In this document: positions 27,255 to 33,882 of the stretch, in pieces
Layout: each line of letters starts with the position of its first letter
Position numbering within the stretch: the stretch's first letter is position 1
Assembly: GCF_000688015.1 (NCBI RefSeq)
Contig: NZ_JIAD01000001.1
Location: 744,001-808,000, forward strand
Direction of reading: 5' to 3'
Length of the DNA: 64,000 nt
DNA from: Eubacterium sp. AB3007
GTDB lineage: Bacteria; Bacillota; Clostridia; Peptostreptococcales; Anaerovoracaceae
Made by a program: the position numbers and the translations under genes
The notes under the pieces: generated by a model
What the model was told of the DNA's origin: nothing
The model's database searches: none
Seen by the model: the letters and a program-made list of their open reading frames with translations, nothing else

Positions 27255-27557
27255 TTAATAACAATCAACGTCATGGCAGGAAACGATGTCGCCGATGTCC
27301 GGAATCGGACGAGGCATGACATTCTGCGCTGTTAGAGTTCCGATGGCAGCCGCCGCTTTTGCGCCAGCTGCAACAGAAGCCTTACAGGCAGCAACATCAC
27401 CCTTGACGATGATCGTTACCAGCGTAGATCCAATGTTCTCGTACGAGATCAGCTCAACGTCAGCTGCCTTCAACATCTTGTCACAGGCATCCAGCGCAGG
27501 GACCATACCAATCGTCTCGATAAGCCCGATAGCCTCTTGACCATAGTATCTGCTCAT
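27255..27557 (-). CDS. BMC-H shell protein (first gene of the operon)
   Basis: 100 residues from ATG 27557, with AAAGGAG seven bases upstream. One BMC domain: AIGLIETIGMVPALDACDKM, STLVTIIVKGDVAACKASVA and NVMPRPIPDIGD, with a Cys-containing tail (SCHDVDCY) that could bind metal or crosslink. The gene starts the 18-gene minus-strand operon, about 70 nt downstream of the promoter at 27623-27651. Confidence 0.94.
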   Translation of the reverse strand: MSRYYGQEAIGLIETIGMVPALDACDKMLKAADVELISYENIGSTLVTIIVKGDVAACKASVAAGAKAAAAIGTLTAQNVMPRPIPDIGDIVSCHDVDCY

Positions 27558-27622
27558 AGTAACCGCTCCTTTCTGCAAAGTCTAATTCAGTGCATAGTTA
27601 ATCTATTTATAGATATATATAT

Positions 27623-27651
27623 TTTATAGTTTTCCCTAAGGGGAATGTCAA
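27623..27651 (-). promoter_or_regulatory. Promoter of the choline microcompartment operon with MerR-like operator O1
   Basis: Minus strand: TTGACA (27646-27651), 17-base spacer, TATAAA (27623-27628); a TAAAAT two bases further gives a 19-base spacer, the usual MerR-type spacing. The spacer holds TTCCCCTTAGGGAA (27632-27645), a near-palindrome of the kind bound by BmrR-like MerR proteins. Confidence 0.75.
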
Positions 27652-27760
27652 CAAAATATTATTCAAATCTGAAAATTGTTATAACCGAGTCATAGAAAAT
27701 TCAGAAAATTGCCGATTTTCTAATTTACAAGGTGCTCCAACGTGCTCCCGCCTCTCTTTT

Positions 27761-27776
27761 GCACAAAGCTTTGTGC
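27761..27776. promoter_or_regulatory. 16-bp perfect palindrome between the divergent promoters
   Basis: GCACAAAGCTTTGTGC, embedded among three GTGCTCC direct repeats (27732, 27742, 27773). A possible second regulator site; no known consensus is matched. Confidence 0.4.
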
Positions 27777-27807
27777 TCCTGAAAAACCCTTTCACGATCC
27801 CCAAACC

Positions 27808-27822
27808 TTCCCCTTAGGGGAA
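27808..27822. promoter_or_regulatory. Free-standing MerR-like operator O2
   Basis: Perfect palindrome TTCCCCTTAGGGGAA with no flanking promoter boxes. The same motif sits in the promoter spacers at 27632 and 27978, so it is probably an accessory binding site in the 524-nt intergenic region 27558-28081. Confidence 0.6.
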
Positions 27823-27964
27823 TACTTGGACGAAATTTCAAAATAACTAATAAAATATTTATATACCCTCTCGCAGACACGATCTATCCATTGGAATTCC
27901 AACGATTTCTCAACATAATATTTCATAAATTTACAATTTTTTAATCGCATATAAAAAAAAGATA

Positions 27965-27994
27965 TTGACCTGCAACACTTCCTTAGGGTAAAAT
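27965..27994 (+). promoter_or_regulatory. Promoter of the DMT permease gene with operator O3
   Basis: TTGACC (27965-27970), 18-base spacer, TAAAAT (27989-27994). The spacer contains CTTCCTTAGGG, a degenerate copy of the O1/O2 motif. Confidence 0.65.
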
Positions 27995-28081
27995 AAATGA
28001 AATATATGAGGAAGGCGTGTTTTGCGCGTCCTCGTTAGCTATTTTCAATACTACTTAAGGTTTATGTGAGGTGAAAGATTT

Positions 28082-29176
28082 ATGAACAACTTAGCAAACG
28101 CACCCGCAAACGTGATCGCTGCAAAAGAAGCGCGTGACAAGGCCTATCGTAAGAAGGGCATCATGATCGCTATCTTCTCAGGATTCCTCTACGGTGGATA
28201 TACGTCCTTCATGACGGGCGGCATGTCCTCTGGTGTATGGGAAGGGCTTTACGGCGGTTCCGGACTGGGCGCTGGACTGACAGCATTCACAATTACTTAC
28301 GGACTGTCAGCGCTGGGCGCAGGCACCAACGATATCTGCTCCGCCATCTGGTCTCTGATCTACGGTGGATTCATCGGCAGACTGGGTGACTTCAAGCGCA
28401 CGCTACAGACCAAGCCAGGTAAGATCCTGATCGTGGCAGCCCTCATCGGCGGCCCCTTCGCATCCACCTGCTACGCACTGGGACTGCAGACTGCAGGTTC
28501 CATCATGGTTCCTCTGGCAGCTCTGAACGCAGCCATCGGTGCTATCATCGGAAGATTCCTCTACAAGCAGAAACTCTCCGGTGGCATGATCCTCGGTATC
28601 GTCATCTGCTTCTGCGCAGCCGTACTGATCGGCTCCACCTCCATGACTGGTGGACTGAACTTCGATGGCGAGACAGTACTTGGCATGATCGCAGGTTTGT
28701 TGGCTGCCCTGGGCTGGGGTATCGAAGGTGCGGTAGGTGGCTATGCATGCTGCATCGCCGACTACGAGGTAGCCATCATCATCCGCCAGGTGACCTCCGG
28801 ACTTTCCAACGGCATCATCCTGATTCCGATCATGTATGCTCTGGGAGGCAACGGTGCAGGCCGTGGCTATTCCACCCTGTTCTCCTGCCTGACCGATGGC
28901 TCCTCCATCTGGATGTTCTTCATCGCAGGCATGTTCGCATCCTTCTCCTTCAAGTTCTGGTACAAGGGAGCTTCCATGTGCGGTGCTGCTCTGGGTATGG
29001 GCTGTAACGGCGCGTATGCTTTCTGGGGACCGTTCTGGTGCTACATCGTACTCGGACTGATCTTCGGATGGGACGGTTATGCGATTCCTTGGCAGGGCTG
29101 GGTTGGCGCTGTCGTCATGGTAATCGGAATCGTTATTCTCGCTATTTCTCAGGATAAGGCTACAAGGGAGGCGTAA
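28082..29176 (+). CDS. DMT/EamA-fold permease divergent from the choline operon
   Basis: 364 residues with about ten membrane helices in two repeats; the EamA-type signature is GGPFASTCYALGLQTAGSIM ... PLAALNAAIGAIIGRF. A ~30-residue soluble N-terminus precedes helix 1. It is longer than small EmrE-type exporters seen in other cut clusters and than typical EamA proteins (~300). Divergent orientation with the cut operon and shared operator motifs suggest transport of choline, TMA or a related amine; the substrate is inferred only from context. GAGGTGAAAG precedes ATG 28082. Confidence 0.82.
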   Translation: MNNLANAPANVIAAKEARDKAYRKKGIMIAIFSGFLYGGYTSFMTGGMSSGVWEGLYGGSGLGAGLTAFTITYGLSALGAGTNDICSAIWSLIYGGFIGRLGDFKRTLQTKPGKILIVAALIGGPFASTCYALGLQTAGSIMVPLAALNAAIGAIIGRFLYKQKLSGGMILGIVICFCAAVLIGSTSMTGGLNFDGETVLGMIAGLLAALGWGIEGAVGGYACCIADYEVAIIIRQVTSGLSNGIILIPIMYALGGNGAGRGYSTLFSCLTDGSSIWMFFIAGMFASFSFKFWYKGASMCGAALGMGCNGAYAFWGPFWCYIVLGLIFGWDGYAIPWQGWVGAVVMVIGIVILAISQDKATREA

Positions 29177-29178
29177 TC

Positions 29179-29445
29179 ATGGCAATGTTACCACTGAACA
29201 TGGCAATTCTGAAGCTCTTCACTGACGGCAAGGAATATAGCCGTGCCGATGTACAGGATGCACTCAGAAAGGACTACGGTAATTTCAAAGCATTCAAGGA
29301 TAAGGGCATGGAAGAAGCTCTGCAGACCGCCTGCTCCAATGGCCTTGTTGGCGAGAGCAGACTGGAGATGGACGATAACGGCAATCTGGTCGTGTACTAT
29401 CAGTCTGATCAGGACATGATCGATGTCATCAACAGCTACATCTAA
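29179..29445 (+). CDS. 88-residue protein of unknown function, coupled to the DMT permease
   Basis: Begins 2 nt after the permease stop with GGGAGG upstream, so it is cotranscribed. The sequence (ILKLFTDGKEYSRADVQDAL, LQTACSNGLVGESRLEMDDN, LVVYYQSD) has the helix-helix-helix-hairpin pattern of a winged-helix domain but no named family is recognised. It could be a regulator or a permease partner. A terminator follows. Confidence 0.75.
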   Translation: MAMLPLNMAILKLFTDGKEYSRADVQDALRKDYGNFKAFKDKGMEEALQTACSNGLVGESRLEMDDNGNLVVYYQSDQDMIDVINSYI

Positions 29446-29463
29446 AGCCAAACGATTGTAAAC

Positions 29464-29492
29464 AAAAGCTGCCCACCATGGGCAGCTTTTTC
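29464..29492 (+). terminator. Terminator of the permease pair
   Basis: AAAAGCTGCCC/GGGCAGCTTTT stem with a short loop and T tract; the A-rich left flank makes it usable on the minus strand for the MerR gene too. Confidence 0.85.
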
Positions 29493-29509
29493 GTTGCTTG
29501 TTAGTTTTC

Positions 29510-30340
29510 TTATCTGAATACCTGCAGCCGGATCTCCGTCACGAACATCTCCTCATTCTTGGTGGTCCAGTAATCCGTCACATATCTTTCCCAGGCCTCT
29601 TCACCCAGCTTATAGTTGTGCTCCGCCGCCCAGTCGATCATCTTCTCATAGGTGCGATTCAGTGTGGTGTGTGGCCCGATGTGGTAGCAGGAGAGGAACA
29701 TTCCCCCCCCCATCCTTATTGTCTGACTCTTTCGGCCCGGTCGAATCATCTTCTGCATGATCCGCATGGTCTCGCAGGTGTCCTGCATACGCTCCTTGTA
29801 TGAAGGGAATACGATCATCACCGCGCCAGCGATCTCGCAGTTGATCTCGTCCAGATGCTCCGTCCAATCCAGGTTGATGCAGGCCTCTTTGGAATCTGCG
29901 TTATACGCCTGTTCCATACACCCATACTCCTCCGGCTCGATGTACTTGATCGAAACCTCGGTGGCATTGTTTAGGATGACGGTCTGCGCCTCCAGCAGAA
30001 GATCGTACCAGTCGCTGACAGACGTCAGTTTGTCTTGGATCGCCGTCGCCTCCTCACGAAGCTCTCCGATCTTCTCCAGGAACCCGTGTTCAATCACCTG
30101 GTACTCCTCCGTATCCATCAGCGCACGCATCTCCTCCAGTTTGAAACCCATCTGCTTGTAGTACTTCAGGATAGTCAGGTTTAGGAGCGCCTCCCTGGAA
30201 TAGTAGCGGTAGTTGTTCGACCCCACCTTATCTGGCTTGATCAGCCCGATTTCGTCATAAAACCGCATCGCTTTCCGGGACACATTACAGATTTTGCTCA
30301 CGTCGCCGATCGAATAGTAATCTTTTTTCCTTTCCTTCAC
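29510..30340 (-). CDS. MerR-family regulator with GyrI-like ligand domain (BmrR type)
   Basis: 276 residues from GTG 30340, with GGAGG five bases upstream. Residues 7-75 are the MerR winged helix (YSIGDVSKICNVSRKAMRFY, then DEIGLIKP, YRYYSREAL), followed by a coiled-coil dimerisation helix (to ~118). Residues ~120-276 are a GyrI-like effector-binding domain (IKYIEPEEYGCMEQ ... YHIGPHTTLNRTYEKM), the module by which BmrR binds lipophilic cations. Operators of the BmrR class resemble the CCCCTTAGGGG motif found in both divergent promoters of the choline system. The protein is therefore a strong candidate sensor of a quaternary or tertiary amine. Confidence 0.92.
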   Translation of the reverse strand: MKERKKDYYSIGDVSKICNVSRKAMRFYDEIGLIKPDKVGSNNYRYYSREALLNLTILKYYKQMGFKLEEMRALMDTEEYQVIEHGFLEKIGELREEATAIQDKLTSVSDWYDLLLEAQTVILNNATEVSIKYIEPEEYGCMEQAYNADSKEACINLDWTEHLDEINCEIAGAVMIVFPSYKERMQDTCETMRIMQKMIRPGRKSQTIRMGGGMFLSCYHIGPHTTLNRTYEKMIDWAAEHNYKLGEEAWERYVTDYWTTKNEEMFVTEIRLQVFR

Positions 30341-30356
30341 GATGTCCTCCTACAGA

Positions 30357-30379
30357 AAGGACCATTCTGAGAATGGTCC
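30357..30379 (-). terminator. Hairpin after the DUF4125 gene
   Basis: GGACCATTCT/AGAATGGTCC stem followed by TTTC on the minus strand, between the DUF4125 stop (30410) and the MerR start. The T tract is short, so termination may be partial. Confidence 0.55.
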
Positions 30380-30409
30380 CCCTCTCATCTATGAATGTCA
30401 AACTGTGCC

Positions 30410-31030
30410 CTATCCCCGGCGTGCCAGCGCATCCTCCGCGGCCTGCAGGCTGTTGTATCCGTAGAATCCGGCCATGGTCTCCTGGATATCCAGGATCATG
30501 TGCTGGTTTCCCCATACGTCTCGTAGAAACAACTGTAATGTCTTCTCGGAGTAGGTCTTCAGTTCACCGATGCTGTATGTCCGTACAGAGGTATCGTAGG
30601 AGTCCTGCTCCGGTCGCCCCGCGCCTGCCATGCGGGGGTATTTCTCAGCGAAGGCTTTGTGGTAGGCGAGCTGAAGCGAGACAATCTGCGCGATCAGCTC
30701 CGCCTTCCCCGCAGACAAAGCCGGCAGTACTCCCTCCAGCTTCTCCTTATAATATTCCGGAGACGTGAACTCCATCATATAACCGTATTTCTCGGTGATC
30801 AGATTCCGGCCACTCTGACGCGCGCTCTCCAGGTCGTTTCTGTAACTCTGGAGCGTATCCTCGTTCAGCACAGAAAACTGACTGTAACGCATGATATAGA
30901 ACGTCTCACGGTCATCCTGACATCCAGCTCTACCACCGATGTTCTGCGTCTCCTGGAACATATTCCATTCCAAGTCGACGATCGCGTTGATCAGTGTATC
31001 TTTCGGCGTATTATTCCTGACAATGCTCAT
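30410..31030 (-). CDS. DUF4125 family protein
   Basis: 206 residues matching the DUF4125 pattern (INAIVDLEWNMFQETQNIGG, then RAGCQDD; FYIMRYSQFSVLNED). All-alpha, soluble, no recognised catalytic motif. It follows the DUF4037 gene by 17 nt; DUF4037, DUF4125 and a TPR protein form a recurring trio in Clostridia. The molecular function is unknown. Confidence 0.85.
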   Translation of the reverse strand: MSIVRNNTPKDTLINAIVDLEWNMFQETQNIGGRAGCQDDRETFYIMRYSQFSVLNEDTLQSYRNDLESARQSGRNLITEKYGYMMEFTSPEYYKEKLEGVLPALSAGKAELIAQIVSLQLAYHKAFAEKYPRMAGAGRPEQDSYDTSVRTYSIGELKTYSEKTLQLFLRDVWGNQHMILDIQETMAGFYGYNSLQAAEDALARRG

Positions 31031-31047
31031 AGTTTCCTCCCGCCATT

Positions 31048-31983
31048 CTAGTCACAGTCTGCCATTACATGAAGGCCTCTGAGCCTCGGGTCTGTGATCC
31101 CCGCCATGATCTGCCCGCAGTGGGACGACAGGAAGGTGTCACTCACGCTGGAAAAGCCCTGTCGGTTAAGCTCCCCCGCCACCTCCACACAAATCGACTC
31201 GATGTGTTGCTGCACCTCCTGAGGGGAGGCCTGGACAGATGGATCGACGATCTTCTTCAGGGACTCGACTGATGCTCCAAGCGTAGCGAGCTGTTCTGTC
31301 CCACGAAACGCCCACTTGTAGAAGGGCATGTATTTCCGGTTCAGCAGGTACAAAGCCGACAACCCCGCTTCTACAAAATCGTGGAGAGCAAGGAAGGCGG
31401 CTCCCCTGTCCCCTCTCTGAATGCAACGAGGGTAATTATACTGCCCAGCCTGTCCCATGACAGCCGCGCGGGCCGCTAGTTTCTTCCGGAGCACGTCCTG
31501 GGGGTAAAACCCCAACAACTTATTTCTGATGGCTGTAAACGCCCCCTGCGGGTCACTGAACACCTGCCCGTTGGTGGCGATGGACAGGAACCTCTCGGGC
31601 ACGTTCATCCACGCTAGGTTGTCCTCCGGTGCTCCTGGGCAGTTGGTGTATCTCTGATAGAAGTAATCGATGCGGAACACGCCCACACGTCCCTTTCCTT
31701 CCGGGGTCTCGTTGCGAGTGTATCCCCGGAACTCCTTCGGGAGCTGATCATACAGCCTCTGAAGGTCGCGGCCGATGGCCTTGGCGGTGTCCGCGTCCAG
31801 CCACAGACAAAACCCCGGGCCAAAATCATGGTCTTGAGAGTAACTGTCATCGTACCCGTAGCACTCTGAGCCTTCACCCACCAGTCCGACAGCGATGCGC
31901 CCGGCATACTGAGGGAACGTGGCAGCGATCTGGTCACGGGCACATTCCTCGTAGTAGCCTCTGGCTAATTCCATTCCTTTCAT
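31048..31983 (-). CDS. DUF4037 nucleotidyltransferase-fold protein
   Basis: 311 residues. The N-terminus has a minimal nucleotidyltransferase look: VGLVGEGSECYGYDDSYSQD followed by HDFGPGF, where the D and HD residues are where catalytic carboxylates of the GSX10DXD fold lie, although the GS is GEGS. The rest is helical. It belongs to DUF4037 by this pattern. A transferase acting on a small molecule or protein is possible. It lies 37 nt after the TPR gene and 17 nt before DUF4125. Confidence 0.85.
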   Translation of the reverse strand: MKGMELARGYYEECARDQIAATFPQYAGRIAVGLVGEGSECYGYDDSYSQDHDFGPGFCLWLDADTAKAIGRDLQRLYDQLPKEFRGYTRNETPEGKGRVGVFRIDYFYQRYTNCPGAPEDNLAWMNVPERFLSIATNGQVFSDPQGAFTAIRNKLLGFYPQDVLRKKLAARAAVMGQAGQYNYPRCIQRGDRGAAFLALHDFVEAGLSALYLLNRKYMPFYKWAFRGTEQLATLGASVESLKKIVDPSVQASPQEVQQHIESICVEVAGELNRQGFSSVSDTFLSSHCGQIMAGITDPRLRGLHVMADCD

Positions 31984-32020
31984 AAATCCTCCTCACCGCA
32001 GGTTGCCATGGCAAATGGTG

Positions 32021-32833
32021 TCAGTTAGGTCTCTCCTCCTCGACCTGCTTCAGGTTCTTCTGGATCATTTCGTAGTATGGGGTATGACCGAAATCACGCT
32101 CGATCAACTTCAGTGTCTTCTGATATGCCTCGATGGAAGCATCGAAGTCTCTGCGGTAGTAATACAGTGCTCCCAGCGCAGCCATGGCCGCCGCGTAATG
32201 GATGTCCACACCGCCAGCCTCGACCTCATAGATCGCTACCGCTGTCTTCAGCGTCTCCTCCGCTTCGTCGAATTTCTTTAGTCTGGTCTGCACCTCGCCC
32301 AGATTGATCAGGCTGGTAGCAAGCTCAAGACGCTTACCCTGAATGGAAGAAATGATGATGATGGACTTGCGTGCCATCTTCTCCGCTTCCTCAAAATCCT
32401 CCCTCTCTCTATACGCAGCACTCATGTTGTTGCAGAGAGCTGCCATCTGATAGTCTCGACCCTGTCCCAGAGCCTCCAGCAAGGCCTCTGCCTGCTTGTA
32501 CATAGGAAGCGCCTTGTCATACTCTCTGGCAGAGTTGTGGGCATTACCCGCATTGATCAACGCAACCGCGTAGTTCATGCTGTTTTCCTGTCCGATCTCC
32601 TTCAGTGCCGCCAACACACTGTCGTTGAGGAGCTTAGCCTTCTCCACATCGCCCTTAGCCCTGTAGAACCCCCCCAGTTCGTTGCTGATAGCAATGATCA
32701 GCGACATGTTCACATCGCCCTTGGCCTGCTCCAGTGCATCCAGCATGTACTTCTCTGTTTTCTCATTATCATGCTGTGCAAACATTTTGTCCAGCCCATA
32801 ATAAAAGTCATCTACTGACATGATCTTTTCCAT
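32021..32833 (-). CDS. TPR-repeat protein
   Basis: 270 residues built of tetratricopeptide repeats from about residue 35 to 255; clear units include MNYAVALINAGNAHNSAREY, KALPMYKQAEALLEALGQG, and AAAMAALGALYYYRRDFDASIEAYQKTL with the W/L-G-Y-A-F pattern. No signal peptide. Probably a scaffold for the DUF4037/DUF4125 partners encoded downstream. ATG 32833 lies near GGAGTGG. Confidence 0.88.
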   Translation of the reverse strand: MEKIMSVDDFYYGLDKMFAQHDNEKTEKYMLDALEQAKGDVNMSLIIAISNELGGFYRAKGDVEKAKLLNDSVLAALKEIGQENSMNYAVALINAGNAHNSAREYDKALPMYKQAEALLEALGQGRDYQMAALCNNMSAAYREREDFEEAEKMARKSIIIISSIQGKRLELATSLINLGEVQTRLKKFDEAEETLKTAVAIYEVEAGGVDIHYAAAMAALGALYYYRRDFDASIEAYQKTLKLIERDFGHTPYYEMIQKNLKQVEEERPN

Positions 32834-32924
32834 ATTTCCACTCCGTTTTACATAAAGTATCAGAATAACATGTATTCTGAATTATTATACCACGAATCCC
32901 ATAACTTGAAAATGGCTTTTCCGG

Positions 32925-32960
32925 AAAAACAACAAAAGACGGATTCCGAAGAACCCGTCT
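32925..32960 (-). terminator. Terminator of tRNA-Leu
   Basis: AGACGG/CCGTCT stem followed by a T-rich stretch on the minus strand, immediately after the tRNA 3' end. Confidence 0.65.
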
Positions 32961-32963
32961 ATA

Positions 32964-33050
32964 TGGTGCGGTCTAAGGGAGTCGAACCCCCATGGATGTT
33001 AATCCACACGGACCTGAACCGTGCGCGTCTGCCAATTCCGCCAAGACCGC
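32964..33050 (-). tRNA. tRNA-Leu (CAG)
   Basis: 87 nt including an encoded CCA. Acceptor stem GCGGTCT/AGACCGC, D-arm TGGCGGAATTGGCAGACGC, anticodon loop TTCAGGT (CAG), a long class II variable arm and T-arm GGGGGTTCGACTCCC. A minus-strand promoter lies upstream at 33073-33100. Confidence 0.97.
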
Positions 33051-33072
33051 TTGCCTTTCAGCAACATATACT

Positions 33073-33100
33073 ATTATACACATTTCTCCGAAGAATGCAA
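33073..33100 (-). promoter_or_regulatory. Promoter of tRNA-Leu
   Basis: Minus strand TTGCAT (33095-33100), 16-base spacer, TATAAT (33073-33078), about 23 nt before the tRNA. Confidence 0.7.
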
Positions 33101-33130
33101 GCAGAAATTTCAAGAAAACATAAGTTTTTT

Positions 33131-33159
33131 TTGCACAAAGCATAATGCTGTGGTATACT
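33131..33159 (+). promoter_or_regulatory. Promoter of the 53-residue membrane protein gene
   Basis: TTGCAC (33131-33136), 17-base spacer, TATACT (33154-33159). Confidence 0.65.
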
Positions 33160-33192
33160 ATATTTCGATTTCAGAAAAAAGGAGTACGACAA

Positions 33193-33354
33193 ATGAGATA
33201 TAAGAAAGAATTCTGGATCGCGATCTTCCTGTTCATCTGCACCGCGGTCGTGATCAGCAGTTTTTTTAAGTCCGGATTCGCCACCTACAAACTCTGCGGA
33301 TCCATCCTGTTCCCCTTCCTCGGGATCGCTTTCCTACGCCGTGCCCTGAAATAA
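33193..33354 (+). CDS. Small membrane protein (53 residues)
   Basis: ATG 33193 has AAAAGGAG nine bases upstream and a good promoter before it. The product has a charged start (MRYKKEF), two hydrophobic segments (WIAIFLFICTAVVISSFF and CGSILFPFLGIAFL) and a basic end (RRALK): a hairpin-type inner membrane protein. No family is recognised. The stop is followed within 4 nt by a REP-like palindrome that may serve as its 3' end. Confidence 0.7.
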   Translation: MRYKKEFWIAIFLFICTAVVISSFFKSGFATYKLCGSILFPFLGIAFLRRALK

Positions 33355-33357
33355 AAA

Positions 33358-33388
33358 TGTGTCAAAGGGGACGTTTCTCTTTGACACA
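33358..33388. repeat. REP-like palindrome, copy 1
   Basis: 31-bp imperfect palindrome with TGTGTCAAA...TTTGACACA ends and a GGGGACG core, one of four copies here. Orientation as copy 3. Confidence 0.75.
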
Positions 33389-33403
33389 TAAACATCACGA
33401 TAC

Positions 33404-33449
33404 AAAAAATGAACGGCACACTGTTGTTACGGTGTGTCGTTCATTTTTA
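33404..33449 (-). terminator. Terminator of the DUF1292 gene
   Basis: AAAAAATGAACG(GC)ACAC pairs with GTGT(GT)CGTTCATTTTT; T tracts on both strands, so it may also act on the plus strand. Confidence 0.8.
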
Positions 33450-33454
33450 TGATA

Positions 33455-33790
33455 TTATTTACCCACATTAACATTAACATTAACAGTTACATTATTGTTA
33501 ACATTTTGATTCGATTGATCCGAGTCTTCCTGTTCTGCCATGATCTTATCGAATTCCTTTGCCACCTTCTCGAACAATTCCTCGTTTACGATATCCAAGA
33601 TCTCGTAACTTCCGTCCTCATACTCCTCGTACCCGTAGATATAGACATCGTCGGAGTCGTCATGCGGGATCAATGCGATATAGTCCTCGTTATTGTAGTC
33701 GAAGATTCCAAGAATCTCGCACTCCATGGTCGTATCGTCATCAAACTCCAGAGTCACGACCTCCACTTCCTCATACTTATTATCAGCCAT
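33455..33790 (-). CDS. DUF1292 family protein
   Basis: 111 residues, acidic. The DUF1292 core (VVTLEFDDDTTMECEILGIF, then YIALIPHDDSDDVYIYGYEE) is followed by a low-complexity Asn/Val tail (VNNNVTVNVNVNVGK) encoded by a short ATTAAC tandem repeat. Function of the family is unknown; it is common in Firmicutes near ruvX/alaS, which are absent here. The gene is bracketed by inverted REP-like copies 1 and 2. Confidence 0.88.
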   Translation of the reverse strand: MADNKYEEVEVVTLEFDDDTTMECEILGIFDYNNEDYIALIPHDDSDDVYIYGYEEYEDGSYEILDIVNEELFEKVAKEFDKIMAEQEDSDQSNQNVNNNVTVNVNVNVGK

Positions 33791-33814
33791 TATGTTCTCC
33801 TCCTGTTTTTATAA

Positions 33815-33845
33815 TGTGTCAAAAAGAACCGTCCCTTTTGACACA
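33815..33845. repeat. REP-like palindrome, copy 2
   Basis: 31-bp palindrome with ends TGTGTCAAAAA / TTTTGACACA and core GAACCGTCCC; inverted relative to copy 1. Confidence 0.8.
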
Positions 33846-33882
33846 CTCCTACTATACCATTACTTTTTGGAATAATCAATGG

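Noticed and set aside
30341-30409. MerR autoregulatory promoter with the CCCCTTAGGGG motif
   Set aside because: A TTGACA box is present (30396-30401) but no matching -10 or operator copy was found.
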